Shown one piece after another: positions 1 through 4,080 of a stretch of 5,489 bases of DNA. How positions within the stretch are numbered: the stretch's first letter is position 1; each line of letters starts with the position of its first letter. The notes beneath the pieces are model-generated. The model saw only the letters and a list, made by a program, of their open reading frames with translations. It searched no databases and was not told the DNA's origin. Source of the DNA: Candidatus Omnitrophota bacterium (GTDB lineage: Bacteria > Omnitrophota > Gorgyraeia > Gygaellales > Profunditerraquicolaceae); contig JAQTZX010000107.1 of NCBI GenBank assembly GCA_028687525.1, forward strand, positions 1-5,489, in the 5' to 3' direction. Position numbers and translations under genes: made by a program.

Positions 1-1
1 T

Positions 2-766
2 CCGATCTTATTGCCGGCGAAAAACGGCAATACTATCGGCGTGCGAATGCCGGATAACAAAGCGGCTTTGCGTATTATCGCCTTGTCGGGGGGATCTGTG
101 GTATGCCCTTCAGCGAATATCTCCGGCAGTCCTCCTCCGGTTAATTTTCAGGACGCCGTTAGAGACCTTAAAGACGCGGTTGATTTCGCTATCGATACCG
201 GGGATACGAAATTGGGGGTGGAATCCACGGTTGTGGATATGACAGCCGAGCCCTACAGGATTTTGAGAGAAGGGGCGGTTAAAAAAGAAGCCCTTGAGTC
301 GGTCACGCGTAAAAAGGTCATTCTGTTTGTATGTACGGGGAATTCCTGTCGTTCGGTCATGGCCGAGGGGTTATTAAAGGAAAAACTGCGTGAACAGAAT
401 CGGCTTTCGGATGTCGAGGTTTTGTCCGCGGGGTTGATGACCCCGGGAAATTCGGGGGCGACGGAAGAGACGGTGGAGATTATGAAGCGGGAAGGGATGG
501 ATGTGTCCCTGCATCGTTCCCGGAAGCTTACGCATGATCTCGTGAACAAGGCGGACCTTATCCTGGTGATGGAGCGTGTTCATGAGGCGCGGATACGGGA
601 AGCCGTTCCTCAAGTGGGGAACCGTCTGTTCCTTTTGAAGGAATTCGCGCGTCTGCGCGATAATAATCTTGATATTCCCGATCCTATCGGTAATTCCCTG
701 GAGTATTACGGGGAGACGTTCAACGTGATCAGGGAAGCGGTGAATAAGGTAGCGGAGATTATTTAG
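2..766 (+). CDS. Threonylcarbamoyl-AMP synthase (TsaC/Sua5 YrdC domain) fused to YwlE-like low-molecular-weight phosphatase; 5' partial
   Basis: This is a two-domain cytosolic protein whose N-terminus lies left of the window. The frame is already open at base 2, so the TTG at 11 is not the real start. Residues 1 to about 95 (counted from base 2) are the C-terminal half of a YrdC domain, with PSANISG (107-127) and GVESTVVD (215-238) followed by ILREGAV. This family makes threonylcarbamoyl-AMP from threonine, bicarbonate and ATP for tRNA t6A37. The KRxxxKP-type N-terminal motif is outside the window. After a short linker, residues about 102-254 form a complete LMW phosphatase: P-loop CTGNSCRS with Cys111 and Arg117 (C-x5-R, 332-352), and the general-acid DP motif at Asp227 (680-685). 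The phosphatase sits where Sua5 proteins carry their Sua5 domain. The Ser in the P-loop and the DPIGNS segment resemble B. subtilis YwlE, a protein-arginine phosphatase, more than classical tyrosine phosphatases. Stop TAG at 764-766. Domain identities are secure; phosphatase substrate is inferred. Confidence 0.93.
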   Translation, partial: PILLPAKNGNTIGVRMPDNKAALRIIALSGGSVVCPSANISGSPPPVNFQDAVRDLKDAVDFAIDTGDTKLGVESTVVDMTAEPYRILREGAVKKEALESVTRKKVILFVCTGNSCRSVMAEGLLKEKLREQNRLSDVEVLSAGLMTPGNSGATEETVEIMKREGMDVSLHRSRKLTHDLVNKADLILVMERVHEARIREAVPQVGNRLFLLKEFARLRDNNLDIPDPIGNSLEYYGETFNVIREAVNKVAEII

Positions 767-770
767 CATA

Positions 771-793
771 CTGTTAAACGGCGGAATTAACAG
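771..793. repeat. Perfect 7-bp inverted repeat in the spacer before rpiB
   Basis: CTGTTAA (771-777) and its exact reverse complement TTAACAG (787-793) flank a 9-nt centre, five bases after the stop of the fusion gene. It could be a small mRNA hairpin or a dyad operator. It lacks a U-tract and is short and AT-rich, so it is not an intrinsic terminator. The symmetry is seen directly; any function is unknown. Confidence 0.4.
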
Positions 794-803
794 GAGTGCC
801 GGT

Positions 804-810
804 GAGGTGG
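804..810 (+). promoter_or_regulatory. Ribosome binding site of rpiB
   Basis: GAGGTGG lies four bases before the ATG at 815. An in-frame TGA at 803-805 closes the frame immediately upstream, and no ATG, GTG or TTG intervenes in frame, so 815 is the only reasonable rpiB start. A second purine run, CAGGAG at 791-796, is too far from the ATG and overlaps the inverted repeat. Confidence 0.65.
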
Positions 811-814
811 GCGT

Positions 815-1276
815 ATGGAGAAGATTATCATTGGTTCGGATCACGCGGGGTTTAAGCTGAAAGAAGAAGTGAAGAAGTATCTTGAGAAAAAAGGCCTGCG
901 GGTGGAAGACGCGGGGACGTATTCGGAGGAACGCTGTGATTATCCCCGGTATGCGGCGGCAGTCGCGGAAAAAGTTTCGGTAGGGAAATTCAAGAGAGGC
1001 ATCCTGATTTGTATGACCGGGATTGGAAATTCCATCGTGGCTAACCGGTTTCCCGGTGTGCGTGCTTCTTTATGTTGTAATATAAAAGCGGCGCGCCTTA
1101 CCCGGGAGCATAACGACAGCAATATTCTGGTCCTGGGAGCGGCTTTCATAGACCGGAGGCTGGCCGGGAGGATCGTGCAGGTATGGTTACGCACTCCCTT
1201 TTCGGGAGGCCGGCATGCACGGCGTTTGAATCTGATCAAAAAGGTTGAACATATGATAAGGAGTAAGAAAAGATGA
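815..1276 (+). CDS. rpiB: Ribose-5-phosphate isomerase B
   Basis: This 153-residue cytosolic enzyme of the RpiB/LacA/LacB family interconverts ribulose 5-phosphate and ribose 5-phosphate in the pentose phosphate pathway, feeding PRPP and nucleotide synthesis. The length is normal for the family. Visible motifs include N-terminal GSDHAGFKLKE (Asp9, His10), the catalytic-loop Cys66, TREHND with His99, and the phosphate-binding GGRHARR with Arg133 and Arg137. These fall at the same numbers as in E. coli RpiB. The usual CGTGIGMS loop reads CMTGIGNS here: Met67 replaces the glycine after the catalytic Cys, and Asn72 replaces Met or Ile. The retained catalytic residues favour a working RpiB over a LacA/LacB subunit. 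The stop codon overlaps the glyA start (ATGA at 1273-1276), so the two are translationally coupled. rpiB next to glyA and a Sua5/phosphatase gene recalls the B. subtilis ywl region. Confidence 0.95.
   Translation: MEKIIIGSDHAGFKLKEEVKKYLEKKGLRVEDAGTYSEERCDYPRYAAAVAEKVSVGKFKRGILICMTGIGNSIVANRFPGVRASLCCNIKAARLTREHNDSNILVLGAAFIDRRLAGRIVQVWLRTPFSGGRHARRLNLIKKVEHMIRSKKR
1258..1263 (+). promoter_or_regulatory. Ribosome binding site of glyA inside the end of rpiB
   Basis: AAGGAG lies nine bases before the glyA ATG at 1273, within the last codons of rpiB. It supports the ATG in the ATGA overlap as the true glyA start. Confidence 0.65.
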
Positions 1277-2520
1277 AGTATTTAAAGAAGTTCGATCCGG
1301 AAATATACGCGGCTATCAAGAAAGAGCTTTCGCGGCAGCGCGATAACCTGGAGCTGATTGCTTCCGAGAATTTCACTTCTCCGGAGGTACTCGAGGCTCA
1401 GGGGTCGGTGCTGACCAATAAATACGCGGAAGGATATCCGCACCGGAGATGGTACGGAGGATGTGAATTTGTGGATGAGGTCGAGCATTTGGCTGTTCAG
1501 CGTGTGAAAGACCTTTTTGGCGCGGAGTACGCTAATGTACAGCCGCATTCCGGCACACAGGCCAACATGGCGGTATTTTTCACTCTTCTTCAGCCGCGTG
1601 ACACCTATATGGCCATGGATCTGGCCTGCGGCGGTCATCTTTCCCACGGTCTTCCGCATAATTTTTCCGGTATGTTCTATAGCGTCACACCGTACGGCGT
1701 GGATAAGAATACCGAGACTATCGATTACGACCGGATTGAGTCTATGGCAAAAGAATGTAAACCGAAGATGATACTTGCGGGGGCTTCCGCGTATCCCCGC
1801 CGGATCGATTTCGAGAGATTACGGAAGATATGCGATAAAACCGGCAGTTATCTTTTCGTGGACATGGCGCACATCGCCGGCCTGGTGGCCGCGGGATTGC
1901 ATCCTTCCCCTGTGCCGTATGCGGATATCGTCAGTTCCACGACTCATAAGACTTTGCGCGGGCCGCGCGGAGGATTTATCCTGGCAAAGAAAGAATTCGG
2001 GAAAAAAATAGATTCCCTGGTTTTCCCGGGGATACAAGGCGGTCCTTTGATGCATGTTATTGCCGCTAAAGCCGTTGCTTTTCAGGAGGCAAAGAGCGAA
2101 GAATTCAGGGTTTATCAGGAACAGGTGGTAAAAAACTGCCGCCGTATGGCTTCCGGCCTGCAGGAAAGAGGTTTTCGCATTGTGAGCGGAGGGACAGATA
2201 CGCACCTTCTGCTGGCTGATTTGACCTCAAAGAATATTACCGGCAAAGAGGCTTCCGCCCTGCTTGAAAGGGTCAATATTACGGTAAACAAGAATCTTGT
2301 TCCTTTTGACAAATTGCCGCCTGCTTCCGCCAGCGGCGTGCGGCTGGGGACCCCCGCCGTTACTACCAGGGGAATACAAGAGAAAGAAATCGACATGATC
2401 GTTGATTTTATAGACAGCGCCATACTTGCACGGAATGAGGAAGATAAACTGCGGGAGATAAAGAAAGAAGTCGTGGCCTTGACTGAAAAGTTCCCGTTGT
2501 ATCCGGAGCTGGGAAAATGA
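1273..2520 (+). CDS. glyA: Serine hydroxymethyltransferase
   Basis: This 415-residue PLP-dependent (fold type I) cytosolic enzyme converts serine and tetrahydrofolate to glycine and 5,10-methylene-THF, the main one-carbon donor for thymidylate and purine synthesis. The family signature runs through the protein: ELIASENFTSPEV near the N-terminus, GSVLTNKYAEGYP, NVQPHSGTQAN, FVDMAHIAGLVAAG with Asp197 and His200, and the PLP-lysine motif STTHKTLRGPRGG with Lys226. The carboxylate-binding Arg is at 357 in SGVRLGTPA. These sit three residues (Asp, His, Lys) or six residues (Arg) before the E. coli GlyA positions, so the protein is complete. A small departure is PHRRWYGG where E. coli has PGKRYYGG: the first Tyr is Trp and the second is kept. 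The gene overlaps rpiB upstream and the dCMP deaminase gene downstream, each by ATGA. Its product feeds thymidylate synthase, whose substrate dUMP comes from the next gene. Confidence 0.98.
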   Translation: MKYLKKFDPEIYAAIKKELSRQRDNLELIASENFTSPEVLEAQGSVLTNKYAEGYPHRRWYGGCEFVDEVEHLAVQRVKDLFGAEYANVQPHSGTQANMAVFFTLLQPRDTYMAMDLACGGHLSHGLPHNFSGMFYSVTPYGVDKNTETIDYDRIESMAKECKPKMILAGASAYPRRIDFERLRKICDKTGSYLFVDMAHIAGLVAAGLHPSPVPYADIVSSTTHKTLRGPRGGFILAKKEFGKKIDSLVFPGIQGGPLMHVIAAKAVAFQEAKSEEFRVYQEQVVKNCRRMASGLQERGFRIVSGGTDTHLLLADLTSKNITGKEASALLERVNITVNKNLVPFDKLPPASASGVRLGTPAVTTRGIQEKEIDMIVDFIDSAILARNEEDKLREIKKEVVALTEKFPLYPELGK

Positions 2521-3020
2521 GAATATCGGATACCCAAAATAAAAAATCAGGAATAAAGCAGGCGGGAAAACGGATCAGCTGGGATGAGTATTTTATGCAA
2601 ATAGCTTATTTGGTCGCTCAGAGGAGTACTTGTATCCGCCGGCACGTGGGTGCGGTGGTGGTCAAGGACAAGCGCATGCTGGCTACGGGTTATAACGGGG
2701 CGCCAAGCGGCCTCAGGCATTGTTCGGAGATCGGCTGTCTCCGTGAGAAATTAAAAATACCTTCCGGACAGCGGCATGAATTGTGCCGCGGCCTGCACGC
2801 GGAGCAGAACGCGATTATCCAGGCTTCTTTGTACGGCGTCAGCGTGAGGGACAGCGTTTTGTATATCACCAATCAGCCGTGTATTATATGCGCGAAGATG
2901 ATCATTAACTCCGGGATCAGGGAGATCATTATTTTAAACGGCTATCCGGATGAAATGGCGATGCGTTTCCTGAAGGAAGCAGGTATTCGAGTAAGAAAAA
3001 TAAAGAGCAGTGATAAATAA
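2517..3020 (+). CDS. dCMP deaminase (ComEB-type cytidine/deoxycytidylate deaminase family)
   Basis: This 167-residue zinc hydrolase is predicted to deaminate dCMP to dUMP, the precursor of dTMP. The catalytic zinc motif is complete: HAEQNAI with His94 and the proton-shuttling Glu96, then PCIIC with Cys122 and Cys125. The segment STCIRRHVGAVVV, GYNGAPSGLRHC and the Cys/His-rich insert before HAE (HCSEIGC, then HELC) are typical of deoxycytidylate deaminases, where such residues can hold a second zinc. This argues against riboflavin, tRNA or free-cytidine deaminases. About 20 polar, lysine-rich residues precede the conserved SWDEYF start of the domain. The start is the ATG in the ATGA overlap with glyA, backed by GGAG at 2505-2508, eight bases upstream; the next in-frame ATG lies within the domain. 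Its place beside glyA and nrdR fits a role in dTTP supply. Allosteric control by dCTP/dTTP is known for some family members but cannot be judged here. Confidence 0.93.
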   Translation: MRISDTQNKKSGIKQAGKRISWDEYFMQIAYLVAQRSTCIRRHVGAVVVKDKRMLATGYNGAPSGLRHCSEIGCLREKLKIPSGQRHELCRGLHAEQNAIIQASLYGVSVRDSVLYITNQPCIICAKMIINSGIREIIILNGYPDEMAMRFLKEAGIRVRKIKSSDK

Positions 3021-3053
3021 CAAAACCCCGTTTTTAATCTTTGATGAAGCGGT

Positions 3054-3530
3054 ATGAAATGCCCTTTTTGCAGTTATAAGGAAGATAAAGTTGTCGATTC
3101 CCGCGCCACGCAGGATGAAGTCGCGATCAGAAGAAGGCGGGAATGTCTGCGCTGCGGCAAACGTTTTACTACTTATGAGTATATCGAAGAGCCGTCCATC
3201 ATGGTGATCAAAAAAGACGGCCGGCGCCAGCCGTTCGACCGTAAAAAGGTCCTGACCGGGATCATGAAGGCTTGTGAGAAAAGGCCGATCAGCATGGATA
3301 AGATGGAAGATGTTATCGTTCAGGTTGAACGCGCGATCCAGAAGAAAGTAGGCAAGGAAGTGCCTACTTCGAAGATCGGAGAACTGGTGATGGAGAAATT
3401 GAAAGAACTCGATGAGGTGGCCTATGTGCGCTTTGCTTCCGTGTACCGGCAGTTCAAGGATGTGGGGCAGTTCATGGATGAACTGAAAGGTATTATTAAA
3501 CGGGAAAGAAGAAGGGACGGGGACAGATAG
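3054..3530 (+). CDS. nrdR: Transcriptional repressor NrdR
   Basis: This 158-residue cytosolic regulator binds NrdR boxes upstream of ribonucleotide reductase genes and represses them according to the ATP/dATP state sensed by its ATP-cone. The N-terminal zinc ribbon is intact: MKCPFC with Cys3 and Cys6, then CLRCGKRF with Cys31 and Cys34, joined by the family-typical DSRATQDEVAIRRRREC segment. The ATP-cone spans about residues 49-139, from IMVIKKDGRRQPFDRKKV to VAYVRFASVYRQF. A lysine/arginine-rich tail ends the protein. The ATG at 3054 gives the canonical MKCPFC start, although no strong Shine-Dalgarno sequence precedes it. It lies 33 bases after the deaminase gene and 20 before bfn. No ribonucleotide reductase gene and no convincing NrdR box lie in the window, so its targets are elsewhere. 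The neighbouring deaminase and glyA suggest grouping by dNTP metabolism. Confidence 0.97.
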   Translation: MKCPFCSYKEDKVVDSRATQDEVAIRRRRECLRCGKRFTTYEYIEEPSIMVIKKDGRRQPFDRKKVLTGIMKACEKRPISMDKMEDVIVQVERAIQKKVGKEVPTSKIGELVMEKLKELDEVAYVRFASVYRQFKDVGQFMDELKGIIKRERRRDGDR

Positions 3531-3537
3531 CCAGCGC

Positions 3538-3544
3538 GGAGGAG
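3538..3544 (+). promoter_or_regulatory. Ribosome binding site that fixes the bfn start
   Basis: GGAGGAG ends six bases before the ATG at 3551 and fifteen before the alternative in-frame ATG at 3560. The spacing favours 3551, giving the MIEMELNK N-terminus. Confidence 0.65.
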
Positions 3545-3550
3545 CCGGAT

Positions 3551-3961
3551 ATGATCGAAATGGAATTGAACAAGATAGTCATTGACGAAAAGAGGCACGA
3601 CCAGTTGATTGTTCTGAAGGAAAAAGGCGGGAGCCGTCTTTTGCCTATTGTGATCGGCCTGAACGAGGCCTCGGCGATCAAACTGAGACTAAGCGGGGTT
3701 CATCCTCCCCGTCCGCTTACCCACGATCTGCTTTGTTCGGTTATCCAGAGCATGGATGCCGTTGTTGACAAGATAGTAATCGATAAACTGGAAGATAACA
3801 CGTTTCACGCCAAAATAATCGTCAAGAGCGAGACCGGCAAGATAAAGATAATCGATGCCCGTCCTTCCGACAGTATCGCGTTATCGGTACGTTCGCAGGC
3901 GCCCGTTTTCGTTGAAGAGGCGGTTTTGAATCAAATGGATGTGTTTAATCCCGGGAAATGA
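3551..3961 (+). CDS. BFN-domain (DUF151, bifunctional nuclease family) protein
   Basis: This 136-residue protein consists almost wholly of one BFN/DUF151 domain, the family of Thermotoga TM0160 and the plant bifunctional nuclease. Family hallmarks in order are LKEKGGSRLLPIVIG (about 22-36), the PPRPLTHDL block (52-60), and IDARPSDSIALSVR (101-114), followed by APVFV. Plant members are reported to have DNase and RNase activity. Most bacterial members are uncharacterised, so the domain is certain but nuclease activity here is only inferred. No signal peptide or membrane segment is visible, so it should be cytosolic. It begins 20 bases after nrdR with a strong ribosome binding site, and its stop forms an ATGA with a short broken frame downstream (3958-4080). 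Its position after nrdR might link it to nucleotide or nucleic-acid turnover, but that is speculation. Confidence 0.9.
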   Translation: MIEMELNKIVIDEKRHDQLIVLKEKGGSRLLPIVIGLNEASAIKLRLSGVHPPRPLTHDLLCSVIQSMDAVVDKIVIDKLEDNTFHAKIIVKSETGKIKIIDARPSDSIALSVRSQAPVFVEEAVLNQMDVFNPGK

Positions 3962-4080
3962 ATATCGGCATCCTTACCTATACCCGCGATAATCCGGTAC
4001 AGGCGGAAAAAGCGGGGAGTTCAGCTTGTTTCTTTGATCAATTGTAATATCAGAACGAAATCAGCGATATTATTGAATGA
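3958..4080 (+). pseudogene. Probable gene scar: one interrupted frame joining bfn to the nucleotidyltransferase gene
   Basis: In one reading frame an ATG at 3958 overlaps the bfn stop (ATGA) and opens with MNIGILTYTRDNP. It meets TAA at 4045-4047 after 29 residues, then continues for ten codons to a TGA at 4078-4080. That TGA overlaps the start of the next gene (ATGA at 4077-4080). Both ends thus have the coupled junctions used by the real genes here, in the same frame, while the interior is too short and interrupted for a normal protein. The second half, from about 4018, is AT-richer than its neighbours. I infer a former gene that lost its middle. Alternatives are a real 29-residue peptide at 3958-4047, a sequencing or assembly deletion, or chance. 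I do not recognise a family from the N-terminal residues. Confidence 0.4.

Noticed and set aside
11..13. TTG at 11 as the start of the first gene
   Set aside because: The frame is open to the left edge and the encoded YrdC domain lacks its N-terminal half, so the true start is outside the window.
374..844. Long minus-strand frame across the phosphatase half and the rpiB spacer
   Set aside because: It lies antisense to a clearly conserved protein and shows no recognisable domain; it is a by-product of codon use on the + strand.
1517..2011. Two additional + strand frames inside glyA
   Set aside because: They are out-of-frame shadows of a fully conserved serine hydroxymethyltransferase, have Trp/Arg-rich unnatural composition and no ribosome binding site of note.
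3022..3034. AAAAC-CCC-GTTTT followed by T, as an intrinsic terminator between the deaminase gene and nrdR
   Set aside because: A five-base, mostly A-T stem with a three-base loop is too weak, and the T-run is part of the stem itself; the genes are only 33 bases apart and probably co-transcribed.
4026..4073. Possible promoter before the nucleotidyltransferase gene (TTGTTT or TTGTAA with TAATAT or TATTAT)
   Set aside because: The spacings between the candidate boxes are about 13 or 20 bases, not near 17, and AT-rich filler gives such matches easily.
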